Assembly (NCBI GenBank): GCA_002354735.1
Contig: DEMD01000011.1
Location: forward strand, 310,001-374,000
Direction of reading: 5' to 3'
DNA length: 64,000 bases
Origin: Gammaproteobacteria bacterium UBA2679
GTDB lineage: Bacteria; Pseudomonadota; Gammaproteobacteria; Pseudomonadales; Oleiphilaceae
Under the pieces are notes generated by a model. That model was not told the DNA's origin and did no database searches. It worked only from the letters and a program-made list of their open reading frames with translations. The position numbers and the translations under genes are program-made. Positions 52,264 through 61,217 of this stretch are shown piece after piece. Each line of letters starts with the position of its first letter. Position 1 is the stretch's first letter.

Positions 52264-53511
52264 ATGCCAGAACCGAGTTTTACAGCCAGGCCACTGTTCG
52301 ATACCCATCGTGTGTTTATCAAACTGCCAATGGGGCTTGGCATGCTCGAGCAGTATCCTGCTAGCCTGCAGTTCCTCAGTAAGCTGATTGAGGCCATGCC
52401 CGGCGTGAAGGACGACTTTATCGGTGCGCAGCGCTTTTTGAAAAGCTATTCGCGCAAAAGCGAAAAGACCTTCACCAGCTTCAGGAACGAGGTTGAGCGT
52501 TTTCTGCTGTGGAGTTGGACAGTGGCCGAACGGCCAGTATCGAACCTCAAGCGCTCGGACATCGAAAACTACTTTGATTTTCTGCATTCGCCACCACTGC
52601 ACTGGATCGGCACGGCCACAGTCAAGCGCTTCATCTATGACAACAATCTCGATCGCCACGATATCAATCCGGACTGGCGGCCCTTCGTTTCGCGCGAGTC
52701 TTCTGCTGACGAGAAAAAGGCCTACAAGCCCAGCCACAGCGGCAGCGCCCTCGCCTACTCTGCCATAAGCGTTTTTTACGACCATATGGTGCAGGAGGAC
52801 ATGATCCTGGGCAATCCGATACCTGGCATTCGGAAGGCCTCACCCTACCTGATCAAGGATGCGCAGATGAAACAGGTCAAACGACTGTCTGCGCTGCAGT
52901 GGGACTATGTGCTGGAAACGACTTGCGCAGCCGCCGTTGAACAGCCGGAGCTCGAGCGGACCATCTTTATCATCGCCTGCCTGAAGTCGCTCTATCTGCG
53001 AATATCAGAGCTCTCGGATCGCAGCCAGTGGACGCCGGTCTGGGAGCATGTCTGGCGTGACCATGAGGGGAACTGGTGGTTCAAGGCCTTCGGCAAGGGC
53101 CGCAAGATACGGGACATATCGATTTCCGAGGCGATGTGGACCTATATCCAACGGTATCGCCAGTATCGCAACATGCCTGAGCCGCCAGCGCCTGGCGACA
53201 AGGAGCCCCTGCTCAATTCACGCAACGGCGGCGGATTGACCAGCCGGCAGATCTCGCGACTGGTACAGGATGCTTTCGACATCGCCTATGCCAAGATGGT
53301 AAGTGACGGCTTCAAGAATGACGCCAAGGAACTCCGGCACGCGACAACGCACTGGCTTCGACATACCGGCGCATCGCAGGACATCGCGACCCGGCCGCTG
53401 AAACACATGGCGGACGATCTCGGCCACGCCAGCATGGGCACGACCGATCGGGTCTACATACAGTCAGACATGAAGGAACGGGCGGCCACAGGCAAGAACA
53501 GGCAGGTTTGA
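52264..53511 (+). CDS. Second tyrosine-type recombinase
   Basis: The product is 415 residues from ATG 52264 (GTG 52258 also possible). The core-binding domain (ENYFDFLHSPPLHW) and catalytic domain have Arg in LYLRISELSDR, HWLRHTGAS (HxxR), LGHASMGTTDRVYI (His and nucleophilic Tyr). The C terminus is short. It is not closely similar to the recombinase at 25167-26234. No phage or conjugation genes flank it, and no attachment repeats were recognised. A terminator hairpin follows the stop. Role unknown. Confidence 0.88.
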   Translation: MPEPSFTARPLFDTHRVFIKLPMGLGMLEQYPASLQFLSKLIEAMPGVKDDFIGAQRFLKSYSRKSEKTFTSFRNEVERFLLWSWTVAERPVSNLKRSDIENYFDFLHSPPLHWIGTATVKRFIYDNNLDRHDINPDWRPFVSRESSADEKKAYKPSHSGSALAYSAISVFYDHMVQEDMILGNPIPGIRKASPYLIKDAQMKQVKRLSALQWDYVLETTCAAAVEQPELERTIFIIACLKSLYLRISELSDRSQWTPVWEHVWRDHEGNWWFKAFGKGRKIRDISISEAMWTYIQRYRQYRNMPEPPAPGDKEPLLNSRNGGGLTSRQISRLVQDAFDIAYAKMVSDGFKNDAKELRHATTHWLRHTGASQDIATRPLKHMADDLGHASMGTTDRVYIQSDMKERAATGKNRQV

Positions 53512-53520
53512 TCGTATGAG

Positions 53521-53542
53521 GCCGGACCAGTAACGGTCCGGC
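53521..53542. terminator. Bidirectional terminator-like hairpin
   Basis: GCCGGACC (53521-53528) pairs exactly with GGTCCGGC (53535-53542) across a 6-nt loop, between the convergent recombinase and hybrid kinase genes. Confidence 0.6.
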
Positions 53543-53572
53543 GTCCCACCACATCGCGAGTGGCAGAGGCTG

Positions 53573-56443
53573 TCAAGGCACATGAAGCCGATGGTTTGCA
53601 ATCTGCGCCAGATACAGTTTGAGGGCGGTCAAATCAACGGGCTTGGGGAACAGGTCATCAAATCCCGCTGCTAACGCTTCGCGACGATTGCGCTCCTGTG
53701 CATAGCCCGTTACCGCCACCAGAACAGCACCTGCAGTAGATGGCGCTTCGCGAAGCGCCTGCGCGAGCGCGTACCCGTTCATGTCAGGCAGTCCGATATC
53801 CAGGAGACAGACATCAGGACTGAATTCTGGCAACCTGGAGAGCGCGTCTTCAGCAGAATTCGCTGTCAGAAGCGTATGGCCCAGCGTCTCGAGTAGTAGA
53901 GAAAGTGTGGCTGCAGCATCTTCGTTGTCATCGACGACAGCAATCCGCAGGACCGGTGTATGTCGCATCTCCTGGCGGGGACGGACGTGGTCTGATGCTC
54001 TGTTACCGCTGGCCTTCGGCAGGGTTACTTTGAAGGTACTTCCCAGCCCAGGACCATCACTGTGCACGCTGATGGCCCCACCGTGGAGTTCGAGCAGACT
54101 GCGGACCAGCGCCAACCCGATGCCCAGCCCCCCCTGACTCCGGTCCAGCCCGCGATCACCCTGAGAAAACAGATCGAAGGCCTGAGCAATCAACTCTGCT
54201 GACATGCCAATGCCGTTATCGCTCACTGAAATATCAATATCGTCGCCACTGGTTTCCAGCACAAGCCTGATCTCACCGCCTTCCGGGGTGTATTTGGCCG
54301 CATTGTTGAAGAGATTCGTCATGATCTGCACGAGACGCTTCCGGTCACCAATCACCATAGCCGCATCCGGCGCAAGTTGTACGCTCAACTGGTGATGATG
54401 CTTTTCGATAAGCGGCCGCACCTGTTCGAGGGCATCGGCGACAACGTCCTTCAGATCCACTTCAAGATTTTCGATATCGATCTTGCCCCGTGTCACTCGT
54501 GATACGTCCAGTAGATCCTCGATCAGGCTCGTCATATGCTGGGCCTGTCTTGCGATGACGGCGCTGGTGCGTCTGACCGTCGAGGCATCGACACCAGTAC
54601 CAGCGAGTATGGCGGCTGCCGAAGCGATCGGCGCCAGTGGATTGCGTAGCTCATGCGCAAGCATCGCCAGGAACTCGTCCTTCCTTTGATCAGCCTCCCT
54701 CAGCGCATTTTCAGCCTTGATTCGGTCTGTTATATCCATCTGAGCGATGATCGCACCATCGATTTCGCCACTGCTGGTGCGAATCGGACGTCCACAGTTG
54801 AGGATGATCCTCCGCTCGTGCGGCGGTGAAAACGATTCGATCTCGATGACCTGGCGGGGCGCAGGCTCACCATTCAGGGCGCGACTCATCGCCCAATCCT
54901 CTGGCCCCAGTGGCTGTCCATGGCGGTCGGAACCGTCCGCCCACCAGCCCTTCCACTCAGTATACTGGCTGTTGTTGGCCGACATGGGATGAGCGCCCCA
55001 TATGCGACGGTTTTCCGCGTTGACATTGAGCAGTGCACCTTTTCCATCAGCGACGATAATGCCTGCAGGAACCACCTCGAGTAAGGTGTCGAGGCGGCGC
55101 CGCTCATTTTCAGCCTCGAGGGCAATGGCGAGCGCAGTACTCTGACTTTCCCTAAGCTCCTCCTCGACGCGCTTTCGCTCGGTAATATCAACCACTATGC
55201 CGCTCATGCGCGTGGGCTCTGCATCTGAGCCATAAACGCTGCCGTGAACGGCAATCCAGTGAACAGTCTCATCCGGCCAGACGACGCGGCATTCGAACTG
55301 CCAGTCCCTCATTTGAGCCAGCGACTCCTCGAATTTCCCCATGACGTACTGACGATCATCCGGATGCACATGCTGAATGAACGTCTCCCGACCCCAGTTC
55401 TCAATCGGCTGCGCATAGCCAAAGCACTGGTCGTGGCGCAAGGAGCGATGCGAGGTATCGTTGACAAGATCCAGGTCCCAGTCGCCTATTTCAGCCGCTT
55501 TCAGAGTGAATTCCAGCCGCTCGGCGGTCTGCCGCGAGCGTGTCTCAGCTAGCTTGCGCTCGGTGATGTCGCGGTAGAAAACAGCAAGCCCACCATTTGC
55601 AGGATAGGCCCTGATATCAACCCAGTAACTGCGGCCATCAGGAAAGGCGTAGTTGGTTTCGAACACGACAGGAACCCGCTCCCGCATGGCGCGGCGATAG
55701 TTCTCACCCAGCGCGACAGACTCAGAACCTGGCCAGGCCTCCCAATGTGTCTTGCCAAGAATGTCATCGGCACTACGTTCTTCAAACCTGAGTCCGCCGG
55801 CATTGATCTGACGCACCCGGAAGTCCTTGTCCAGAAAGACAAAGCCTTCGTCCATGCCCTCGAGAAGCTGACGACTCTGATCGCGCTCTATCTCCAGTTC
55901 GCGCTGGATCTCCACTTGTTTCACCAGGAGCGTTTGTTGATCCCTGATCGATTTTCTCAGCTCGATCTGGCTCATGATCTGTTGCGCCAGTGTTTCCAGG
56001 ACAAACTGTTGATGAGCTGTGAGCCCGGCTTCACGAGGCTTGAGGTCGAGCGCGCATAGCGTGCCCAGCGCAACCCCATCCTCGGTCTCAAGGCGGGCCC
56101 CGGCGTAAAATCTGAGTCCCGGGTCTCCGGTGACAAGCGCGTTGCAGTCGAAGCGCTCATCTTCACGCGTATCCGGGATAACGGTCACGCCGGGCTGTAA
56201 TATCGCGAACTTGCAAATGGAGTCGTCCAGCGGCATCTCTCGCGTGCCGAGTCCTACCTCTGCCTTGAACCACTGCCGCTCGCCTGCGATGAGATTGACA
56301 GCAGCAATTGGGACATCGAGTAGCTGACTCAGCAGCATGACCACATCATCGAAAGATTTCTCTACGGGTGTGTCGAGAATTCCGTAACTTTCGAGAATCG
56401 CCAGACGCTTGGCTTCGCCGTCGGGTAAGGCTGTCGACACCAT
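53573..56443 (-). CDS. GAF-PAS multi-domain hybrid histidine kinase
   Basis: The 956-residue soluble protein has a GAF domain (about 20-165; SFDDVVMLLSQLLDVPIAAVNLI) and three PAS/PAC units between about 190 and 575 (FVFLDKDFRVRQINAGG; DITERKL). HisKA follows with AMLAHELRNPLAPIAS, then HATPase with NLFNNAAKYTP and LGIGLALV, and a receiver with LLDIGLPDMNG. It senses small ligands or redox state in the cytosol. No helix-turn-helix partner is encoded nearby, so output passes through the receiver. The kinase core resembles that of the KaiC-linked kinase at 23654-25180. The start is ATG 56443 with AGGA upstream. Confidence 0.92.
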   Translation of the reverse strand: MVSTALPDGEAKRLAILESYGILDTPVEKSFDDVVMLLSQLLDVPIAAVNLIAGERQWFKAEVGLGTREMPLDDSICKFAILQPGVTVIPDTREDERFDCNALVTGDPGLRFYAGARLETEDGVALGTLCALDLKPREAGLTAHQQFVLETLAQQIMSQIELRKSIRDQQTLLVKQVEIQRELEIERDQSRQLLEGMDEGFVFLDKDFRVRQINAGGLRFEERSADDILGKTHWEAWPGSESVALGENYRRAMRERVPVVFETNYAFPDGRSYWVDIRAYPANGGLAVFYRDITERKLAETRSRQTAERLEFTLKAAEIGDWDLDLVNDTSHRSLRHDQCFGYAQPIENWGRETFIQHVHPDDRQYVMGKFEESLAQMRDWQFECRVVWPDETVHWIAVHGSVYGSDAEPTRMSGIVVDITERKRVEEELRESQSTALAIALEAENERRRLDTLLEVVPAGIIVADGKGALLNVNAENRRIWGAHPMSANNSQYTEWKGWWADGSDRHGQPLGPEDWAMSRALNGEPAPRQVIEIESFSPPHERRIILNCGRPIRTSSGEIDGAIIAQMDITDRIKAENALREADQRKDEFLAMLAHELRNPLAPIASAAAILAGTGVDASTVRRTSAVIARQAQHMTSLIEDLLDVSRVTRGKIDIENLEVDLKDVVADALEQVRPLIEKHHHQLSVQLAPDAAMVIGDRKRLVQIMTNLFNNAAKYTPEGGEIRLVLETSGDDIDISVSDNGIGMSAELIAQAFDLFSQGDRGLDRSQGGLGIGLALVRSLLELHGGAISVHSDGPGLGSTFKVTLPKASGNRASDHVRPRQEMRHTPVLRIAVVDDNEDAAATLSLLLETLGHTLLTANSAEDALSRLPEFSPDVCLLDIGLPDMNGYALAQALREAPSTAGAVLVAVTGYAQERNRREALAAGFDDLFPKPVDLTALKLYLAQIANHRLHVP

Positions 56444-56574
56444 TCAATACATCCTGATCAAAGAGAGAATGCTTCAATCATATCTCAAATGCGGTCGACA
56501 CTCGCGAAAAGCCGTTGCGTGGTGGCCAGACACGACGTTTTATGCCAGAGGATGGGGTACCCGCCCACCTGTGC

Positions 56575-57051
56575 TTACGCCAGGCCTGAGGCGTTCCTTG
56601 AGAAAGCCTGAGATGATCCCATAAGATATTTCTCCCCTCTCAGCCATCTCAGTACATCGATGTAGTCGAAGGCCAGGCAGATCAGCACCGTGTCAACCAA
56701 GACCAGAACGTAGGTGAAAAGTAAGGGTTGAGTTTCAAAGGTGATCTGGGGACCTAAGGCGCCATCTGACCACAAGCGGGTGCAGAGATAAGCTAGCAGT
56801 GGCGTCCAGGGTACGATGTGAGCCAGGCCAAGCAAACGGGAGAGGCCTCGCTGACTTGCCATAAATGTCAGTAGAAAGGGGCCGCTCGCGATAAAAGCGA
56901 CCAGGATCCACAGTACACTTGGGTCCTGTCCATAGAGTGGAATTGAACATAAGAAGACGATATTGAGGTAAAAAAGCCAGGTTTTCACCCAGGTCTTGAG
57001 GCTCATCCATGAGCGGCCGATAGCTCGCCAGACTCCCTCCTGTGCATCCAT
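56575..57051 (-). CDS. Four-helix membrane protein of unknown function
   Basis: The 158-residue product starts at ATG 57051, with AGGAG 7 nt upstream; the frame extends to 57093. About four or five hydrophobic helices, with IVPWTPLLAYLCTRLW and LAFDYIDVLRWLRGEKY in the second half, do not match a family I can name. The gene follows another small membrane-protein gene by 10 nt. Both are divergent from an HxlR regulator, their likely controller. Confidence 0.65.
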   Translation of the reverse strand: MDAQEGVWRAIGRSWMSLKTWVKTWLFYLNIVFLCSIPLYGQDPSVLWILVAFIASGPFLLTFMASQRGLSRLLGLAHIVPWTPLLAYLCTRLWSDGALGPQITFETQPLLFTYVLVLVDTVLICLAFDYIDVLRWLRGEKYLMGSSQAFSRNASGLA

Positions 57052-57061
57052 GAGTACTCTC

Positions 57062-57511
57062 CTAAATCTGCTTGTTGTACTGTCTGAGCCCAATACTCTG
57101 AGCGATTGCGAGAGCGGCCACCAAAAGCGCCACTGTCAGAATCAAGGACTGACCGAGTTCGGTAAGGTTCACAGGTCCTTGCATGAGCAGCCCAATGCTG
57201 CCTAGCACCCATCCCCCATCAAGGGCGATGACGACTCTGGTCCAGAGGCCTGAAATTCTTTGTTGCATCGCCAGAACGTAAAGTAGCAGCGAAAACAGAG
57301 CGAGCAGTGCGCCCAGCGCTATCAGAACGCCATCTTCCACATAGGCCAGAGATCCCATAAAGCGGTTGAGGACCGGCGCGAGCATCATCAAGGCGAAGCC
57401 ACTCAAGCCAGAGAACGTGCCGTTCGCAAGGAGCGCTAGTTGTAGCGTGCGCTGTGACTGAACCGAGTCAGACGTGGTCGCTGCTGTAAAAGTGGTTTGT
57501 TCATGAATCAT
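57062..57511 (-). CDS. Small membrane protein of unknown function
   Basis: The 149-residue protein starts at ATG 57511 (AGGGAG at a rather long 11 nt); the frame opens at 57580. Four hydrophobic segments (LLANGTFSGLSGFALMML; GVLIALGALLALFSLLLY; GGWVLGSIGLLM; LILTVALLVAALAIAQSIGL) are separated by short loops. No family is recognised. It is first of a two-gene operon next to, and divergent from, an HxlR-type regulator. Confidence 0.65.
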   Translation of the reverse strand: MIHEQTTFTAATTSDSVQSQRTLQLALLANGTFSGLSGFALMMLAPVLNRFMGSLAYVEDGVLIALGALLALFSLLLYVLAMQQRISGLWTRVVIALDGGWVLGSIGLLMQGPVNLTELGQSLILTVALLVAALAIAQSIGLRQYNKQI

Positions 57512-57718
57512 TGATTGCAGTGCTCCCTGACCGATCCATAGTATGTAGGACAGCATGCCAACCGTGCGATTATCGTACACTGCCAGCTCAATTTGCTTTA
57601 AAATCCTATAGCTTCTGCTTCGTCCAAGTCAATCAACTTTGCACTTTGCTTCAGGCAAGGTTGCGGAGGGTGAATGCAGGCGCAGGTTCGTTATCTTCCC
57701 GTAGTAGAGGTGCCCGAT

Positions 57719-58387
57719 ATGAAAAAGCGAAGCTATGAACAGAATTGCACTTTGGCTCTGGCCCTGGATGTAATTGGTGACCGATGGACCCTGCTGATTG
57801 TGAGAGAACTACTGCTTGGGCCGAAGCGCTATAGTGAGCTGCTAAAAGACCTGCGAGGCATGGGCACCAATCTCCTTGCTGATCGACTCAAGCATCTGGA
57901 GGAGATTGGAATCGTGCAGCGAGCCGATGGCGACGAGGAAGCATCCGTGAAAGGCTATCGATTAAGCGCTACTGGGCAGGGATTGGAAGAAGTGGTTTTC
58001 GCAATCGTAAGGTGGGGTGCGCAGATGCCCTTCAAGTTTCGCGAAGGTGCCCTATCGAACCCCGAGTGGGACATCGTTGCCATGCGCGCACTTTTCCAGC
58101 CAGAACATGCCGCTGATGTTGATGAAATCTACCAGTTCGAGATTGAAGGTTTTTCCTATTTCGTCCACGTCTGCAATCGTGAGATCGCTATCCGGACGGG
58201 CGTGGCTGAGGTGCCAAACTTAACAGTGAAGACTGATCGCACCACCCTATCCGAGATGGGTCGTGGCGCTTCGATGACTGAAGCCCTGAGCGATGGCAGG
58301 CTTGCCCTGGAGGGATCACCGCATAGCGCGGAGCGGATGGTTAGCATGTTCTCCAGATCTCAGGCGGGGGCGCATTCCCCTGGATGA
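57719..58387 (+). CDS. HxlR-family regulator with SCP2-like C-terminal domain
   Basis: The 222-residue product starts at ATG 57719 with AGAGG upstream. The HxlR winged helix is clear (CTLALALDVIGDRWTLLIVR, then GPKRYSELL). Its N-terminal Cys10 is placed like the redox- or aldehyde-sensing Cys of other family members. The C-terminal 100 residues resemble an SCP2 sterol-carrier fold (LTVKTDRTTLSEM), likely for a hydrophobic ligand. It is transcribed away from the two membrane-protein genes and probably represses them and itself. Confidence 0.87.
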   Translation: MKKRSYEQNCTLALALDVIGDRWTLLIVRELLLGPKRYSELLKDLRGMGTNLLADRLKHLEEIGIVQRADGDEEASVKGYRLSATGQGLEEVVFAIVRWGAQMPFKFREGALSNPEWDIVAMRALFQPEHAADVDEIYQFEIEGFSYFVHVCNREIAIRTGVAEVPNLTVKTDRTTLSEMGRGASMTEALSDGRLALEGSPHSAERMVSMFSRSQAGAHSPG

Positions 58388-58446
58388 ACTTGAAGAATGG
58401 GTTCAGCGCAAGGTTGCCACCTGCGACATAGGCGCTGGTCGCTAGT

Positions 58447-58484
58447 CAAGCCAGCATCCCACAGCAGATGGATATGCTGGCTTG
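58447..58484. terminator. Terminator-like long hairpin
   Basis: CAAGCCAGCAT (58447-58457) and ATGCTGGCTTG (58474-58484) form a perfect 11-bp stem with a 16-nt loop between the convergent HxlR and BON genes. There is no T-run. Confidence 0.55.
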
Positions 58485-58499
58485 CCCGCCGAGACAAGG

Positions 58500-59051
58500 T
58501 CAGGAAGTCGCTTTGACCTTCAGGCGGTTGTCGACATCCTGGACGCCAGGACAGCCATCCGCCGTATCTTCAGCGCGGTGCTTCATCTGTCGGTCAGGTA
58601 CGGTACCTTCAAGGCTGACAATGCCGCTTTTGCAGGTGACGCTGATGTCGCTGGCATCAACGCCTGAGTGTTCGGTGAGGCGTTCGCAGACATCTTCGAT
58701 GATACGGTCATCGGAACGTTTATAGCCCTTTGGCCCCCGTCCTCGATGGTTCGGCTGCGCGGCACCGCGTTGACGACCCGTTTCATGGTTGGCATCCAGA
58801 GGTTGCGGCTGACGGCCGCCGTTCCAGTTGTTATCACGCAGCGATTCACCTCTATTGTCAGAGTCGCCGAAATAATCCACTGGGTAATACTCACCCAGCG
58901 CACTATCATTTGTGACGCTGGCGTTTGTGACACTGGCATTGGTGGCGCCGCGCTTACTCCTGGACCGACCATTAGCGGCATCGGGTTTGCCTGAAGATGG
59001 CATACGCTGCGTATCCAGATCGATGTTCCGTTTCGAGTGTTCCTGAGCCAT
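58500..59051 (-). CDS. BON-domain protein
   Basis: The 183-residue protein is hydrophilic and without signal peptide. The N-terminal two thirds is low-complexity, rich in Asn, Arg, Gly and Ser, with the small repeat NASVTNASVTNDS. The C-terminal BON domain (about 115-180) shows ISVTCKSGIVSLEGTV and VQDVDNRLKV. BON domains bind membranes or help protein assembly; the lack of an export signal makes an internal or stress role likelier here. Confidence 0.8.
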   Translation of the reverse strand: MAQEHSKRNIDLDTQRMPSSGKPDAANGRSRSKRGATNASVTNASVTNDSALGEYYPVDYFGDSDNRGESLRDNNWNGGRQPQPLDANHETGRQRGAAQPNHRGRGPKGYKRSDDRIIEDVCERLTEHSGVDASDISVTCKSGIVSLEGTVPDRQMKHRAEDTADGCPGVQDVDNRLKVKATS

Positions 59052-59271
59052 TAGTGGCCTCCTTTAACAATTCGCTATACAAGAAACTCGCCTACCGGTA
59101 ACGGCGGCGGTTCGTGTATTGCTGTACGAAGACATTCGGGGCTCAGCTCGCTTCTGGCGGCCTTAAGTTCTGTTTGGATGGTATGGCGACAATGAACGGT
59201 CAACCAGGCGCGCATCGATGACAAATCTGATGAGCCTTGGCATAGCTCATCAGATCTTCAACGGGATTGGA

Positions 59272-59613
59272 TTATTTCGCGCCGCCCGGCTTGAGGCTTG
59301 CGTAGTAAGCTGCGAGGTTGGCCATGTCGGCTTCGCTCAGCCCCGCCGCCTGTCCCTGCATGACTACCGCCTGACCGCCTGTCCGAGTCTTGTTCTTGTA
59401 AGCTGTGAGAGCGCTGACAAGGTAGGCAGCATTTTGTCCAGCAAGGTTTGGGTACATTGGAATGGTGGCCATCCCATCCTGCCCGTGACAGGCTGCACAG
59501 ACAGCCGACTTGGCTTTACCAGCCTCGACGTCAGCAGATTGCGCAGACAGCGATGCCAGACTGCCAAAAACGGCGATAGCCGCCACAACTGAACTTCTAA
59601 GTGCTCTTTTCAT
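59272..59613 (-). CDS. Periplasmic class I cytochrome c
   Basis: The 113-residue product starts at ATG 59613 (TGGAG 7 nt before); the frame extends to 59658. The signal peptide ends near LSAQSA. The haem site is CAACH, and the Met in [15 protein letters not shown] is the likely sixth ligand; the [19 protein letters not shown] segment is typical of c4/c5-type cytochromes. It shuttles electrons in the periplasm. Confidence 0.9.
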   Translation of the reverse strand: MKRALRSSVVAAIAVFGSLASLSAQSADVEAGKAKSAVCAACHGQDGMATIPMYPNLAGQNAAYLVSALTAYKNKTRTGGQAVVMQGQAAGLSEADMANLAAYYASLKPGGAK

Positions 59614-59716
59614 CAAATTGCTCCAGGTGGGACACGAAAAGCCTAAAGAAGGCTTCATTTCAATCTATTACACGCTCATGGGTGCTGCAACGGAAAAACA
59701 GCGCTGTACAAAGTCT

Positions 59717-61060
59717 TCAGATCACGCCCTGGGCCAACATCGCATCGGCAACTTTCACGAAACCTGCGATATTCGCGCCCGTAACATAGTCGGTATAGTC
59801 GTCATCCTCCTTACGGCCGTAGGAAACGCAGGCCTTGTGAATACACGACATGATGGTATGCAGCTTCGTGTCAACCTCGCCTTCAGACCAATGCTGACGC
59901 ATCGAGTTCTGGGCCATTTCAAGACCGCTGACGGCCACACCCCCGGCGTTCGACGCCTTGCCCGGCGCGTACAGGATTCTTGCCTGCTGTACAACGTTGA
60001 TAGCCTTGAGCGTCAAAGGCATGTTTGCGCCTTCACTCACGCAGAAGCAGCCATTCTCGACCAGCGTTCGGGCATTATCTTCATCCATTTCATTCTGGGT
60101 CGCGCAAGGCAAAGCGATGTCACAGGGGTATTGCCAGGGTTTCGCGCCATCCTTGTATTCAAGACCGAACTTGTCAGCCAGCTCACTGATGCGGCCGCGG
60201 CGTTCATTCTTGAGTGCCATCAGGTACTGCCACTGTTCCATCGAGAATCCATCAGGATTGTATACCACACCGTCAGAGTCCGACATGGTCACTACGGTGG
60301 CGTCGAGCTCAATAGCCTTCTGTGCTGTGTACTGCGCTACATTGCCGGACCCTGATATCGCGATTCTCTGGCCCGCAATGTCCTTGTTCCTTGTTTTCAG
60401 CATTGCCTCGACGAAATAGATCAGACCATAGCCAGTGGCCTCCGGGCGCAGAATGCTGCCGCCAAAGCTGGGCCCTTTTCCAGTAAAGCTACCGGTGACT
60501 TCGTTCCGCAGTTTTCGATACATGCCGTACATATAGCCGACCTCCCTGCCCCCAACACCGATGTCGCCTGCCGGCACATCGGTCTCTGGGCCAATGTGCC
60601 TGTACAGTTCGGTCATGAAGGCCTGACAAAAGCGCATGACCTCATTGGGGCTCTTGCCCTTCGGGTCGAAATCCGAGCCTCCCTTGCCGCCGCCAAGTGG
60701 CAAGGTCGTCAGTGAGTTCTTGAGGACTTGCTCGAACGCGAGGAACTTGAGTACGCTCAGGTTGACCGATGGATGGAATCGCAGACCGCCCTTGTAGGGA
60801 CCGATGGCGCTGTTCATCTGGACACGGTAGCCCCGGTTGACCTGCACCTCCCCTGCATCGTCGACCCAGGCGACCCGGAACTGGATCACCCGTTCAGGCT
60901 CGAGAAAACGGTCGAGGAGACCCTGCTTCTGATACTCACTGCATTTTTCAAGAAACGGCCACAGTGTCGTGAGCACCTCCTCTACGGCCTGGAGAAATTC
61001 TGGCTGGTCAGGGTCCCTCTTCCGTACACCCTCCAGCGTTTGCTCTAACGACATGCGCAT
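59717..61060 (-). CDS. gdhA: NADP-type glutamate dehydrogenase
   Basis: The 447-residue length equals that of E. coli GdhA. PLGGGKGGSDFDPKGKS holds the catalytic Lys region and VPAGDIGVGGREVGYMYG the Asp. GSGNVAQYTAQKAIE is the dinucleotide-binding fold, and SEGANMPLT the C-terminal signature. It forms glutamate from 2-oxoglutarate and ammonium. The start is ATG 61060, or ATG 61054 two codons later. It is monocistronic, downstream of a Rho-independent terminator. Confidence 0.95.
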   Translation of the reverse strand: MRMSLEQTLEGVRKRDPDQPEFLQAVEEVLTTLWPFLEKCSEYQKQGLLDRFLEPERVIQFRVAWVDDAGEVQVNRGYRVQMNSAIGPYKGGLRFHPSVNLSVLKFLAFEQVLKNSLTTLPLGGGKGGSDFDPKGKSPNEVMRFCQAFMTELYRHIGPETDVPAGDIGVGGREVGYMYGMYRKLRNEVTGSFTGKGPSFGGSILRPEATGYGLIYFVEAMLKTRNKDIAGQRIAISGSGNVAQYTAQKAIELDATVVTMSDSDGVVYNPDGFSMEQWQYLMALKNERRGRISELADKFGLEYKDGAKPWQYPCDIALPCATQNEMDEDNARTLVENGCFCVSEGANMPLTLKAINVVQQARILYAPGKASNAGGVAVSGLEMAQNSMRQHWSEGEVDTKLHTIMSCIHKACVSYGRKEDDDYTDYVTGANIAGFVKVADAMLAQGVI

Positions 61061-61182
61061 AATTTTCCGCCTTTTCTTCCGTTATGTTCGATTGATCTCG
61101 TCTTCGCCGAGATAGCGATTCGATATGACTGATGTTTACGCCTCAATTGTTCATCCAGTCTGATCCACCGAACGACAGACAG

Positions 61183-61206
61183 AAAAAAGCCCGCAATTTG
61201 CAGGCT
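61183..61206 (-). terminator. Rho-independent terminator of the EAL gene
   Basis: Read on the minus strand, AGCCTGC, a 5-nt loop and GCGGGCT form a 7-bp stem (one G-T pair) followed by six T. It sits 12 nt after the stop of the 61218-63899 gene. Confidence 0.8.
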
Positions 61207-61217
61207 CAATGGTGTGT

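Noticed and set aside
52258..53511. Recombinase as an hsdS-inverting enzyme
   Set aside because: Only one hsdS gene is present, 12 kb away, without a silent partial copy or inverted repeats, so specificity switching is not supported.
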